NCBI RefSeq assembly: GCF_014652475.1
Contig: NZ_BMYW01000005.1
Coordinates: 226,142 to 290,141 of the forward strand
DNA from: Vogesella alkaliphila
GTDB taxonomy: Bacteria; Pseudomonadota; Gammaproteobacteria; Burkholderiales; Chromobacteriaceae
DNA: 64,000 nt
Direction of reading: 5' to 3'
The position numbers were made by a program, and so were the translations under genes. Position 1 is the stretch's first letter, and every line of letters begins with the position of its first letter. The notes beneath the pieces are model-generated. The model did no database searches. It saw only the letters and a program-made list of their open reading frames with translations, and was not told where the DNA came from. Shown here one piece after another: positions 47,756 to 56,767 of this stretch.

Positions 47756-49594
47756 ATGAGTGGTATTTTCAGTATCGGTATCAGTGGTCTCAATGCGGCG
47801 CGCGCGGCACTGGACGTGACCAGCCACAACATCAGCAATGTGAATACCGATGGCTACAACCGCCAGCGTCTTTCCCAGAGTGCGGCGACGCCGCAGTTTG
47901 TCGGCTACGGCTACGCCGGCCGTGGTGTCGACCTGTATGCGGTATCGCGGCTGTACGACAGTTTCATGGACGAGCAGCTGCAGAATGTCACTGCGTCCAG
48001 TAGTGGTTTCCAGGCCCAAGCTACGGCACTTTCCGATATCGACAACCTGATCACCGATGCTAATGCCGGTCTCTCCAACCAGATGCAGGGTTTCTACGCC
48101 AGTTTGCAGACCCTCAGCCAGCAACCAGCTTCCATCGCCGCGCGGCAGTCGGTGATCAGCCAGGCCGAGTCGTTGTCCGGCCGTTTCCAGTCGATGAATA
48201 CGCGCATGGAAGAGGTGCGTAACGGCCTGATCAACCAGATCAATACCTCGGTGGATGGAGTCAATTCCTACGCCAGGCAGATTGCCGCCCTCAACGAGCA
48301 GATTCTTTCCCTGAACCAGGGCGAGGGCCGCGTGCCCAACGACCTGCTGGACCAGCGCGATACGCTGGTGCGCGACCTGAACAAGCTGATCAAGACCGAC
48401 GTAGTGGAGCAGTCCGACGGCATGTACAGCGTCTACATCGGCCAGGGCCACCCGCTGGTGATCGGCGAGACCAGTTACGAAATGACCATGACGCGCGGCG
48501 CACCGGCGCAGCCGGAAGACCCGGAAGCGCCGTCATTGGCCATCAAGCTGCCAGGTACCAACAACACGGTGGTGCTCAATTCCCAGCTGATCGGTGGTGG
48601 CAGCATCGCCGGTGCCATGACCACGCTGCAATACGATGTCGCCCGTGTGCAGACCGACCTCGGTCGCATGGCGGTCGAGTTTTCCGACGCGATGAACCGG
48701 CAGCAGGCACTGGGTGTCGACTTGAATGGCCAGCCTGCTACGGCGCCGATGTTTGCCGATCTGACTGCGTTCCGGACCAATGCCGAGAATGCGACCACAC
48801 CGGCCGGTGAGGCCAAGGCGATGCGAGATGCCTTGCGTCGCTTTGCCGTGGCGGTGCAGGACCCGGCCCAGCTGGCGGTCGCCTCGGGCATCCAGGCCGG
48901 TGCTGCCGTACCGGTCGACCCGACCGAGGTGCCGGGTGGCAAGCCGGCCATTACGGCAATCTGGCAGGTGTCCAATCTGTCGCCGGCGGCCAACCCGCTG
49001 TTGGGGGCGGCTCCGGCGCTGGCATTGAACTATATTCCGGGTAACACCCCGCCGTTCGAGGCGGACTACGGTGGCACCATCGTGCCGGTGACCCAGTCGG
49101 CTACCCAGTCCGGCGTTTACGAATTCACCCTCGCCAGCGGCGAACATATCGCCTTCAAGTTTGAAGGGCAGGCGGCAACCGCCCAGACCATTCCGGTGAC
49201 GCCACGTACCGGCGCGGCCAGCGAGTCGGCACAGCTGGATAACGCCAACCTGTTGGAGATGGCCCGTTTGCAGACACGGCCACTGATGGCGGCGACGCCT
49301 AATTCCACCTCGACCTTCATGCCAGCCGTTGGGGCCGCGCGTACCGGTAGCTTGCAATCGTTCTATGGCCAGACCGTCAGCTATGTCGGTAGCCGTACCA
49401 ACGTGGTCCAGGTGAGCCTGACGGCACAGGAGGCGGCGCTGCAGGAAGTCAAATTGAAGAGAGAATCGCTCTCCGGCGTCAATCTCGACGAGGAAGCGGC
49501 GAATCTTATACGCTATCAGCAGGCCTATCAGGCATCGAGCAAGGTCATTCAGGTGGCGCAGGAAATTTTCCAGTCGCTGCTGGACCTGCGCTGA
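47756..49594 (+). CDS. flgK: Flagellar hook-associated protein 1 FlgK
   Basis: 612 residues. Hook-filament junction protein. N-terminal SIGISGLNAARAALDVTSHN and VNTDGYNRQR (about 5-38), C-terminal SGVNLDEEAANLIRYQQAYQ. The middle (about 250-560) is variable and looks AT-richer than neighbouring flg genes. Spaced 46 bp from flgJ with a GGGAG ribosome site. Confidence 0.96.
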   Translation: MSGIFSIGISGLNAARAALDVTSHNISNVNTDGYNRQRLSQSAATPQFVGYGYAGRGVDLYAVSRLYDSFMDEQLQNVTASSSGFQAQATALSDIDNLITDANAGLSNQMQGFYASLQTLSQQPASIAARQSVISQAESLSGRFQSMNTRMEEVRNGLINQINTSVDGVNSYARQIAALNEQILSLNQGEGRVPNDLLDQRDTLVRDLNKLIKTDVVEQSDGMYSVYIGQGHPLVIGETSYEMTMTRGAPAQPEDPEAPSLAIKLPGTNNTVVLNSQLIGGGSIAGAMTTLQYDVARVQTDLGRMAVEFSDAMNRQQALGVDLNGQPATAPMFADLTAFRTNAENATTPAGEAKAMRDALRRFAVAVQDPAQLAVASGIQAGAAVPVDPTEVPGGKPAITAIWQVSNLSPAANPLLGAAPALALNYIPGNTPPFEADYGGTIVPVTQSATQSGVYEFTLASGEHIAFKFEGQAATAQTIPVTPRTGAASESAQLDNANLLEMARLQTRPLMAATPNSTSTFMPAVGAARTGSLQSFYGQTVSYVGSRTNVVQVSLTAQEAALQEVKLKRESLSGVNLDEEAANLIRYQQAYQASSKVIQVAQEIFQSLLDLR

Positions 49595-49615
49595 TAGTTT
49601 TCAGAGGATAAGGCA

Positions 49616-50578
49616 ATGAGAGTCAGCAGCAACACCCAGTACATCATGGGTACCTACAACCTGCAGAGCAAGGGTTCCCAGCTCAACCGCCTCAACGAGC
49701 AGCTGTCGACGCTGAAACGCATCAACCGGGCATCGGATGATCCGGTGGCGGCGGCCTCGCTGGTCGACATCAACCAGTCCAAGTCGATGAACACGCAGCA
49801 ATCCAGCAATGCCAAGGCGGCCGCGTCGCAGCTGGCGGTGACCGATACCATCCTCGGCAACGTGTCGAATACCATCATCTCGATCAAGACCCTAGCAGTG
49901 CAGGCGGGCAATACCGTGCTGACCAACGAGGACCGGCAGGCGATCCAGAACGAGATGCGCGAGAAGGTGAAGGAGCTGGTTTCGCTGGCCAACAGCACCG
50001 ACGGCGCGTCGAACTATATCTTCGGGGGGACCGACAAGAGCAAGCCGCCGTTTACCCTGACCATACAGGCGACCGTGCCGCAGCTGGACATCAACTACCA
50101 GGGCAACGACCAGCGCCAGTACATGGCGATCTCGTCCAGCCGCGAGATCGCGGTGACCGAGCCCGGCTCGCAGGTCTTCGGTCGCACCTCGGCGCCGGCA
50201 GGCCCCGCACCGGCAGGGCCGGCTGCCGCCGGCAACGAGCTGTGGCAGGCGCTGTCGGTATTCGACGAGGCACTGACGGCCGGCTCGGTGGACCCCAACT
50301 ACGCCACCAATATTGCGACGGCTATCCAGGGGCTGGATGATGGCCTGTCGCAGGTGCTGGCCAGCCGCGCCTCGCTGGGCTCGCGCATGCAGGAGACCGA
50401 CTCGCTGATCGAGATGGGTGACGCGCTGAGCGTGCAATACGCGTCGCAGATCAGCAATCTGGAAGACCTGGATCTGGCCAAGGCGGTGTCCGACTTCGAG
50501 ATGGCGAGGACCGCGCTGGAAGTGACGCAGAAAACCTTTTCCCAGGTGAAGAGCCTGTCCCTGTTCAACTACCTCTGA
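49616..50578 (+). CDS. flgL: Flagellar hook-associated protein 3 FlgL
   Basis: 320 residues. Second junction protein, flagellin-like at both ends: MRVSSNTQYIMGTYNLQSK at the start, INRASDDPVAAASLVDINQS next, and DLAKAVSDFEMARTALEVTQ at the end. An alanine/proline-glycine insert (GPAPAGPAAAGN near 200) lies in the variable middle. argE begins seven bases after its stop. Confidence 0.96.
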   Translation: MRVSSNTQYIMGTYNLQSKGSQLNRLNEQLSTLKRINRASDDPVAAASLVDINQSKSMNTQQSSNAKAAASQLAVTDTILGNVSNTIISIKTLAVQAGNTVLTNEDRQAIQNEMREKVKELVSLANSTDGASNYIFGGTDKSKPPFTLTIQATVPQLDINYQGNDQRQYMAISSSREIAVTEPGSQVFGRTSAPAGPAPAGPAAAGNELWQALSVFDEALTAGSVDPNYATNIATAIQGLDDGLSQVLASRASLGSRMQETDSLIEMGDALSVQYASQISNLEDLDLAKAVSDFEMARTALEVTQKTFSQVKSLSLFNYL

Positions 50579-50585
50579 TCGCGCC

Positions 50586-51749
50586 ATGCAAGCCATCCTC
50601 GCCCAGCTGATTGCCTTTGACACCACCAGTCGTGAGTCCAACCTGGCCCTGATCCGGTGGGTGCAGGACTATCTGGCGCAGTTTGGCGTGGACAGCACGC
50701 TGACCTTTTCCGATGCCGGCGACAAGGCCAACCTGTTCGCGGTGATCGGGGACGCGGCGCTGCCGATCGTGGTGCTGTCCGGGCACACCGACGTGGTGCC
50801 GGTCGACGGCCAGAGCTGGCAAAGCGACCCCTTTGTCATGAGCGAGCGCAACGGCCGTCTCTACGGCCGCGGCAGCTGCGACATGAAGGGCTTCATCGCC
50901 TGCGTGCTGTCCCTGGTCGAAGAGTGGACGAGGTTGGCCGCAGCCGGCCAGCTGCAACGCGCCATCGGCATCGCGCTGTCTTACGACGAAGAGGTCGGCT
51001 GTCTGGGCGTCGGGCGCCTGATTGCCGACCTGCAGCGGCGGCAGCTGCCGGTCGAGGGCTGCATCATCGGCGAGCCGACCATGATGCGGCCGGTGATCGC
51101 ACACAAGGGCATCGCCCACTACCGTTGCCGCGTGCTCGGCCGCGCCGCGCACTCCTCGCTGACGCCCAGGGGCGTCAACGCCATCGAGTATGCCGCCAGG
51201 CTGATCGTGCACATCCGCAAGCTGGCCGATGCCGAGCAGAGCTTCGGCATGCGCCAGGCGCTGTACGACGTGCCGTTCACCACCTTGCAGACCGGTGTCA
51301 TCCACGGCGGCACCGCGGCCAACATCGTGCCCAAGGATTGCGAGTTCGTGTTCGAGTGCCGCTGGCTGCCGGGCGACGATCACCAGCGTTTCGTCGACTC
51401 GGTGCGCGAATACGCGGCGCTGCTGAGCGCGGAGATGCAGCAGGTGGCGCCGGAGGCGGCGATCAGCTTCGAGCCGCTGGTCAATTGCCCGCCGTTCGAG
51501 TCGGACGCCGGCAGCAGCGTGCGCCAGCATGTCGACGCGCTGTGCCACGGTTGCCGCGGCGAGGCGGTGGCCTACACCACCGAGGCCGGCCGCTTTGCCG
51601 AGGCCGGCATTGCCGCGGTGGTGTGCGGCCCCGGCTCGATCGAGCAGGCGCACCGTCCCGACGAGTTTGTCGAGCTTGGCCAGCTGGCGCTGTGCCGCGA
51701 CTGGCTGTTGCGGCTGACTACACGTCTTTCCCGCCCGGCCGGGCTGTAA
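50586..51749 (+). CDS. argE: Acetylornithine deacetylase (M20 family)
   Basis: 387 residues. Zinc peptidase-like enzyme that releases ornithine from N-acetylornithine. Metal and catalytic motifs: SGHTDVVPVDG with H67, GRGSCDMKG with D99, and YDEEVGCLG. Best match is proteobacterial ArgE/DapE-type. It follows flgL so closely that it may be transcribed from the flagellar promoter; I see no promoter of its own. The TAA stop is the first three bases of the second MITE-like repeat. Confidence 0.9.
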   Translation: MQAILAQLIAFDTTSRESNLALIRWVQDYLAQFGVDSTLTFSDAGDKANLFAVIGDAALPIVVLSGHTDVVPVDGQSWQSDPFVMSERNGRLYGRGSCDMKGFIACVLSLVEEWTRLAAAGQLQRAIGIALSYDEEVGCLGVGRLIADLQRRQLPVEGCIIGEPTMMRPVIAHKGIAHYRCRVLGRAAHSSLTPRGVNAIEYAARLIVHIRKLADAEQSFGMRQALYDVPFTTLQTGVIHGGTAANIVPKDCEFVFECRWLPGDDHQRFVDSVREYAALLSAEMQQVAPEAAISFEPLVNCPPFESDAGSSVRQHVDALCHGCRGEAVAYTTEAGRFAEAGIAAVVCGPGSIEQAHRPDEFVELGQLALCRDWLLRLTTRLSRPAGL

Positions 51750-51892
51750 GAGCCTGTTCACGATCTGCTGCGCTTCGGCGATACCGCGTTGAAAACGCCT
51801 TCGGAATGCTCATTGACCCCATGCCAACTCCGCTTCCTTAGCCGTTTTCGCCTTGTCTCGCGTGAGCGTGCGGATCATGAGCACGCTCTAAG
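51747..51892. repeat. Copy 2 of the ~145-bp MITE-like repeat
   Basis: Starts TAAGAGCCTGTTCACGATCT and ends GATCATGAGCACGCTCTAAG, inverted. Shares most of its sequence with 1149-1294 (inner block CTGCTGCGCTTCGGCGATAC identical). The leading TAA is the argE stop codon. Inner stem 51791-51797/51843-51849 differs from copy 1 but still pairs. Confidence 0.85.
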
Positions 51893-51957
51893 AATCTCCT
51901 TTACTGTCTTTCGTTCCCCCTTCAAAATCCCGACCCTCCATTGCAATGGAGTGTGAT

Positions 51958-51993
51958 GCCCGCGCCGTTACCCACGGCGGCGGGCTTGTTGTC
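51958..51993 (+). terminator. Terminator of argE, downstream of the repeat
   Basis: GCCCGCGCCGT and ACGGCGGCGGGC arms then TTGTTGTC. The MITE-like repeat lies between argE and this hairpin, as in copy 1. Confidence 0.7.
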
Positions 51994-52013
51994 ATTTCAA
52001 GGTGGGATAAACC

Positions 52014-53396
52014 ATGAAACAAACTACGCAACCCGCGACACCCGCGGGTCAGGCGCGTGATGCCTTTACCAGCAGCTTCGGCGTGCTGGCGGCGACGCTC
52101 GGCTCCGCGGTCGGGCTGGGCAATATCTGGAAGTTTCCTTATGTCACCGGCGCCAACGGCGGCGCCGGTTTCCTGCTGGTGTACCTGCTGGCCACGCTGC
52201 TGGTCGGCCTGCCGGTGATGATTGCCGAGATCATGCTCGGCCGCAAAGCCAAGGCCGACGCGGTCACCACCCTGCGGGTGCTGGCACCGGCCGGGCAGTA
52301 CTGGTGGCTGATCGGTGCCTCCGGCGTGCTGGCGGCGTTCCTGATCCTGTCGTTCTATTCCGAAGTGGCGGGCTGGGTGTTCGCCTACGTGTTCAAGGCC
52401 ATCGGCGGCGACATCCTGAGCAAGGACCCGACGCAGACCTCGGCCGCGTTCGGCGCGCTGGTGTCCGATCCGCTGCAGTCGCTGCTGTGGCAGTGGGGCG
52501 TGCTGCTGTTCATCGGCGGCATCCTGTTGCTGGGCGTGGCCAAGGGCATCGAGGCGGTCACCAAGAAGCTGATGCCGGTGCTGTTCATCCTGCTGCTGGT
52601 GCTGGGCGTGCGCAGCCTGATGCTGCCGGGTGCGGCGCAGGGGCTGGCCTTTTTGTTCGCTCCGGATTTTGCCAAGATTACCGCCGAAGTGGCGCTGATC
52701 GCGATGGGGCTGGCGTTCTTCAAGCTGTCGATCGGCATGGGCACCATGATGACCTACGGCAGCTATTTCCGTGACGACCAGAATATTCCGTCCACCACGG
52801 TGCGGGTGATGAGCGCCGACCTGTTCGTGTCGATGCTGGCCGGTATCGTGGTGTTCCCGGCGGTGTTCACCTTCGGCTTCAAGCCGGAAGCCGGGCCGTC
52901 GTTGCTGTTCATCACCATTCCGGCGGTATTCGCCAGCATGCCGATGGGACACCTGTTCATGGTGCTGTTCTTCGTGCTGTCGGCGGTGGCGGCCACCGGG
53001 GCGATGCTGTCGCTGCTGGAGGTGCCGGTGTCGGTAATGGTCGGCCGTTTCAACATCAGCCGTGCCAGGGCGACGCTGATCAACCTGCTGCTGCTGGGCG
53101 TGATCGGCGCCAGCTGCGCGCTGTCCAACAGCGTGCTGGCCGACGTCAAGTTGTTCGGCATGACCTTCTTCGACTTGTTCGATTTCGTGTCGTCGTCCAT
53201 CCTGTTGCCGATAGGCGGCATCTTCATCTGCCTGTTCGTGTCCTGGGTGTGGGGCAAGGACAAGATGATGATGGCGCTGTCGAACGAGGGGGTACTGCAC
53301 AACCGTGTCGTGGTGCAGCTGCTGTACGCGCTGCTGAAATACGTGACCCCGCTGCTGATCCTGCTGGTGATGCTGAAGGGGCTGGGGCTGCTGTAA
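52014..53396 (+). CDS. Sodium:neurotransmitter symporter (SNF/NSS, LeuT-fold) family transporter
   Basis: 460 residues with about 11-12 membrane helices. The first helix carries the NSS signature GSAVGLGNIWKFPYVTGANG (about 28-47), which forms the sodium and substrate site. Bacterial members import amino acids such as tryptophan, leucine or tyrosine with sodium. The substrate is not readable from sequence. AAGGTGG ribosome site. A single gene. Confidence 0.9.
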   Translation: MKQTTQPATPAGQARDAFTSSFGVLAATLGSAVGLGNIWKFPYVTGANGGAGFLLVYLLATLLVGLPVMIAEIMLGRKAKADAVTTLRVLAPAGQYWWLIGASGVLAAFLILSFYSEVAGWVFAYVFKAIGGDILSKDPTQTSAAFGALVSDPLQSLLWQWGVLLFIGGILLLGVAKGIEAVTKKLMPVLFILLLVLGVRSLMLPGAAQGLAFLFAPDFAKITAEVALIAMGLAFFKLSIGMGTMMTYGSYFRDDQNIPSTTVRVMSADLFVSMLAGIVVFPAVFTFGFKPEAGPSLLFITIPAVFASMPMGHLFMVLFFVLSAVAATGAMLSLLEVPVSVMVGRFNISRARATLINLLLLGVIGASCALSNSVLADVKLFGMTFFDLFDFVSSSILLPIGGIFICLFVSWVWGKDKMMMALSNEGVLHNRVVVQLLYALLKYVTPLLILLVMLKGLGLL

Positions 53397-53473
53397 GTCG
53401 GGAGGGGCTGCCGTACCGGCGGTCTCTGCTATAGAACAAGCAGGAACAGGACGAGCAGAAACGGGAGACGAGG

Positions 53474-53968
53474 ATGAGCGGGCGATTGCTGATCAGTGCC
53501 GCTGCCTGCGGTGGCGTACTGGGGTTGTGGTTGCTGCTGGCGCCGGAGCGCCTGCCGGTGGCGGAGTCCGTGTTTCCGCCGGATCGCAATGGCGACCTGC
53601 TGCGCGACGACGTCGGCGACATGATCGCCGCGCGTTTTGCCGGCAATGCGGCGGCGTTTGCCGCCAGCAGCCAGCTGGCGCGGGCGTGGCAGCGCGCGGT
53701 GCGGCAGACCGATCCGGCCAGGCTGGGGCCGGAGGTGACGCAGGTACGCTACGCGATGTCCTGCGTGCTGGGTGAGCCTACGCTGGGCAAGGCCAGGGTG
53801 GATGCGCAGACCATGTTGCACTTCCTCGACCAGCTGCACGCGCGGATGTTCGACACCCCGGCGCGGCGCCAGCTATGGCTGCGGTACGAGCGCAGCGCCA
53901 GCCGCATTCCGCACGGGGAAACGCCGCTCAATCCCTGCCGTTTCGACATCGCGGCACTGGCGGGCTGA
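53474..53968 (+). CDS. Hypothetical membrane-anchored protein, 164 residues
   Basis: Not recognised. A hydrophobic N-terminus (LLISAAACGGVLGLWLLLAP, 5-24) is a signal anchor, so the rest probably lies in the periplasm. It is followed by DRNGDLLRDDVGDMIAARF, an EF-like acidic loop seen in other unnamed proteins, then a helical domain with two cysteines (C96, C154) that could bridge. GGAGACGAGG ribosome site. Ends in a terminator made of two GTTGGCCGCA copies. Confidence 0.7.
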   Translation: MSGRLLISAAACGGVLGLWLLLAPERLPVAESVFPPDRNGDLLRDDVGDMIAARFAGNAAAFAASSQLARAWQRAVRQTDPARLGPEVTQVRYAMSCVLGEPTLGKARVDAQTMLHFLDQLHARMFDTPARRQLWLRYERSASRIPHGETPLNPCRFDIAALAG

Positions 53969-53987
53969 ACCCGTCGCGTCGTGAACC

Positions 53988-54020
53988 AAACGTTGGCCGC
54001 AATGTTGCGGCCAACGTTTT
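53988..54020. terminator. Terminator built from an inverted GTTGGCCGCA pair
   Basis: AAACGTTGGCCGCAA and TTGCGGCCAACGTTT are perfectly inverted around a two-base loop and are followed by TTTTA. It ends the gene at 53474-53968 and can also end the convergent phaM-like gene. Confidence 0.85.
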
Positions 54021-54021
54021 T

Positions 54022-54267
54022 TTATTCGCTTTTCGGGCGCAGGGCGGCGAGGGCGGCCTTTTGCATTTCCAGGGTACGGATCTGCATCGACAGCGCGCCC
54101 AGGTTCATGGTGAGCCAAGTTTCCACCACGCGCAGCTCGGCCATGCGGCGGTCGATTTCCTCTTCGCTCATCGGCGGCAGGAAGGGCTGCGCGCCCGGCG
54201 GGGTCGCGCTTTGCATCATCTGGCGGAACAGGGCGAACGGATCGGCAGGATTGAAATCGGCACTCAT
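54022..54267 (-). CDS. Short PhaM-like polyhydroxyalkanoate granule-associated protein
   Basis: 81 residues. It matches the conserved N-terminal part of PhaM: DPFALFRQMMQ near 8-18, then MSEEEIDRRMAELRVVETWL and MNLGALSMQIRTLEMQKAAL. PhaM in Ralstonia activates PHB synthase PhaC1 and tethers granules to the nucleoid through a long lysine/alanine-rich tail; that tail is missing here. The start at 54267 has a GGAGG site. The longer frame upstream runs through a GTTGGCCGCA copy and is rejected. Membership by motif is fairly secure, role inferred. Confidence 0.7.
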   Translation of the reverse strand: MSADFNPADPFALFRQMMQSATPPGAQPFLPPMSEEEIDRRMAELRVVETWLTMNLGALSMQIRTLEMQKAALAALRPKSE

Positions 54268-54295
54268 CGTAACCTCCACAAGGTTGGCCGCAACA

Positions 54296-54329
54296 TAAAA
54301 AAAACGGGTGAACATGACGTTCACCCGTT
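54296..54329 (-). terminator. Rho-independent terminator of maeB
   Basis: AACGGGTGAAC/GTTCACCCGTT stem with a five-base loop; on the minus strand followed by eight T. Confidence 0.9.
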
Positions 54330-54350
54330 CAGTATAACCACTATCGGCGC

Positions 54351-56627
54351 TTAGCCATTTGCCTGTACATCTACCGATGCCAGCGCCACCATGTTGATGA
54401 TGCGGCGTACGGAGGAGATCGGGGTCAGGATGTGTACCGGCTTGGCCATGCCCATCAGGATCGGGCCGATGGTCACGCCGTCGGACGCCGATACGCGCAG
54501 CAGGTTGTAGCTGATGTTGGCGGCTTCCACGTTCGGCATCACCAGCAGGTTGGCCGCGCCTTTCAGCGTGCTTTCCGGCATCGCCTGCTGGCGGATGCTT
54601 TCCACCAGCGCCGCGTCGCCCTGCATCTCGCCGTCGATTTCCAGTTCCGGATGGGCTTCCTGCACCAGGGCCAGCGCGTCGCGCATCTTGCAGGCGCCTT
54701 CCGAGTTCCAGGTGCCGAAGCTGGAGTTGGACAGCAGTGCCACCTTCGGATTGATGCCGAAGCGGCGTACCGACTGCGCTGCCATCTCGGTGATGGCGGC
54801 CAGCTGCTCGGCGTCCGGGTTCGGGTTCACGTAGGTGTCGGCGATGAAGATGTTGCCGGTCGGCAGGATCAGCGCGTTCATCGCGGCGGCCACCTTGTCC
54901 TTGCGGGCGTAGCCGATCACGTTCTCGATGATGTCGAAATGCTGGCGATACGGGCCGTAGGTACCGCAGATCAGCGCGTCGGCTTCACCGCGGCGCACCA
55001 TCAGCGCACCGATCAGGGTGGTGTTGCCGATCACGCGGCGACGCGCCTGCTCCTGGCTCACGCCCTTGCGCTTCATCAGCTGGTAGTAGTCCTTCCAGTA
55101 CTCGGCGTAGCGCGGGTCGGATTCGTTGTTGACCAGCTCGAAGTCCTTGCCGATTTCCAGCTTCAGGCCCAGCTTCTTGATGCGCTTCTCGATCACGGTC
55201 GGGCGGCCGATCAGGATCGGGAACGCCAGACCCTGGGCGGCGATTTCCTGGGTGGCGTGCAGCACGCGCTCGTCTTCACCCTCGGCCATCACCACGCGTT
55301 TCAGCGCTTTCTTGGCCTGCGAGAACACCGGCTTCATGAACAGGTTGGTCTTGTACACGAACTGCGCCAGCTGGTCGGCGTAGGCGTCCATGTCGGCGAT
55401 CGGGCGGGTGGCGACGCCGGAGTCCATCGCGGCCTGGGCCACGGCCGGGGCGATCTTCACGATCAGGCGCGGGTCGAACGGCTTCGGAATCACGTATTCC
55501 GGGCCGAAGGACAGCTCCTGGTCACCGTAGGCGGTGGCCACCACGTCGTTCTGCTCGGCCATGGCCAGGTCGGCGATGGCGCGCACGGTGGCCAGCTTCA
55601 TCTCTTCGTTGATGGTGGTGGCGCCCACGTCCAGCGCACCGCGGAAGATGAACGGGAAGCACAGTACGTTGTTCACCTGGTTCGGGAAGTCGGAGCGGCC
55701 GGTGCCGATGATGGCATCCGGACGCACTTCCTTGACCAGCGGCGGCAGGATTTCCGGTTCCGGGTTGGCCATGGCCAGGATCACCGGGTTGGCGGCCATG
55801 GACTTCACCATGTCCTGGGAAACCAGTTTCGGACCGGACAGGCCCATGAAGATGTCGGCGCCGACCATGGCGTCGGCCAGCTTGCGCTGACCGTTGTCCG
55901 GGATGGCGAAGCGCTTCTTCGACTCGTCCATCTTGTCGTCGCGGTCCTGGTAGATCACCCCCTTGGAGTCGCAGACGGTGATGTTCTCGCGCTTCACGCC
56001 CAGGGCGACCAGCAGCTCCAGGCAGGCGATGGCGGCGGCGCCGGCGCCGGAGGCCACCACGCGCACGCTGCCGATGTCCTTGTTCACCAGGCGCAGCGAG
56101 TTCAGTACCGCGGCGGCGGCCACGATGGCGGTGCCGTGCTGGTCATCGTGGAACACCGGGATGTTCATGCGTTCACGGCACTTCTTCTCGATGTAGAAGC
56201 ATTCCGGCGCCTTGATGTCTTCCAGGTTGATACCGCCGAAGGTCGGCTCCATCGCGCAGATGATGTCGACCAGCTTGTCCGGGTCGTTCTCGTTCAGCTC
56301 GATGTCGAACACGTCGACGCCGGCGAACTTCTTGAACAGTACGCCCTTGCCCTCCATCACCGGCTTGCCGGCCAGCGGGCCGATATTGCCCAGACCCAGC
56401 ACGGCGGTACCGTTGGTGACCACGGCAACCAGGTTGCCACGGGCGGTGTACTTGTAGGCGTTCAGCGGGTCTTCAACGATCGCGTCGCAAGGTGCTGCCA
56501 CACCTGGCGAGTAGGCAAGGGCCAGGTCGCGCTGGGTGGCCAGCGGCTTGGTAGGGGCGACCTGGATCTTGCCCGGCTGTGGGAACTGGTGGAAATCGAG
56601 TGCGGCTTGACGCAGTTGCTCGTCCAT
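54351..56627 (-). CDS. maeB: NADP-dependent malic enzyme with phosphotransacetylase-like C-terminal domain
   Basis: 758 residues. It decarboxylates malate to pyruvate. Malic domain (1-430): [15 protein letters not shown] near 33-47, [20 protein letters not shown] with metal ligands, and the dinucleotide motif [17 protein letters not shown]. The C-terminal PTA-like domain (about 430-758) is regulatory in this class and binds acetyl-CoA. Size and layout equal E. coli MaeB (759). Neighbouring dctPQM supplies dicarboxylate. Confidence 0.96.
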   Translation of the reverse strand: MDEQLRQAALDFHQFPQPGKIQVAPTKPLATQRDLALAYSPGVAAPCDAIVEDPLNAYKYTARGNLVAVVTNGTAVLGLGNIGPLAGKPVMEGKGVLFKKFAGVDVFDIELNENDPDKLVDIICAMEPTFGGINLEDIKAPECFYIEKKCRERMNIPVFHDDQHGTAIVAAAAVLNSLRLVNKDIGSVRVVASGAGAAAIACLELLVALGVKRENITVCDSKGVIYQDRDDKMDESKKRFAIPDNGQRKLADAMVGADIFMGLSGPKLVSQDMVKSMAANPVILAMANPEPEILPPLVKEVRPDAIIGTGRSDFPNQVNNVLCFPFIFRGALDVGATTINEEMKLATVRAIADLAMAEQNDVVATAYGDQELSFGPEYVIPKPFDPRLIVKIAPAVAQAAMDSGVATRPIADMDAYADQLAQFVYKTNLFMKPVFSQAKKALKRVVMAEGEDERVLHATQEIAAQGLAFPILIGRPTVIEKRIKKLGLKLEIGKDFELVNNESDPRYAEYWKDYYQLMKRKGVSQEQARRRVIGNTTLIGALMVRRGEADALICGTYGPYRQHFDIIENVIGYARKDKVAAAMNALILPTGNIFIADTYVNPNPDAEQLAAITEMAAQSVRRFGINPKVALLSNSSFGTWNSEGACKMRDALALVQEAHPELEIDGEMQGDAALVESIRQQAMPESTLKGAANLLVMPNVEAANISYNLLRVSASDGVTIGPILMGMAKPVHILTPISSVRRIINMVALASVDVQANG

Positions 56628-56716
56628 TCTGTTGGCTCCTGATTATTATTTCATGAGGGTGTGGAGAGGGTTGACATTATAGGGCCAACCCTTAGTTGGG
56701 GGCTATGCCGTGTCCG

Positions 56717-56750
56717 ACAAAAAACGCGACGGGAAAATCCCGTCGCGTTT
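56717..56750 (-). terminator. Rho-independent terminator of dctPQM
   Basis: Perfect 13-bp stem AAACGCGACGGGA/TCCCGTCGCGTTT, T run on the minus strand. A GTTGGCCGCA copy (56751-56760, reverse) touches the stem. Confidence 0.85.
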
Positions 56751-56767
56751 TGCGGCCAACGTGCTCG

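Noticed and set aside
51888..53300. Long His/Gln/Arg-rich frame antisense to the sodium symporter
   Set aside because: Composition is that of a complement-frame shadow of a GC-rich membrane protein gene; no ribosome site and no known domain.
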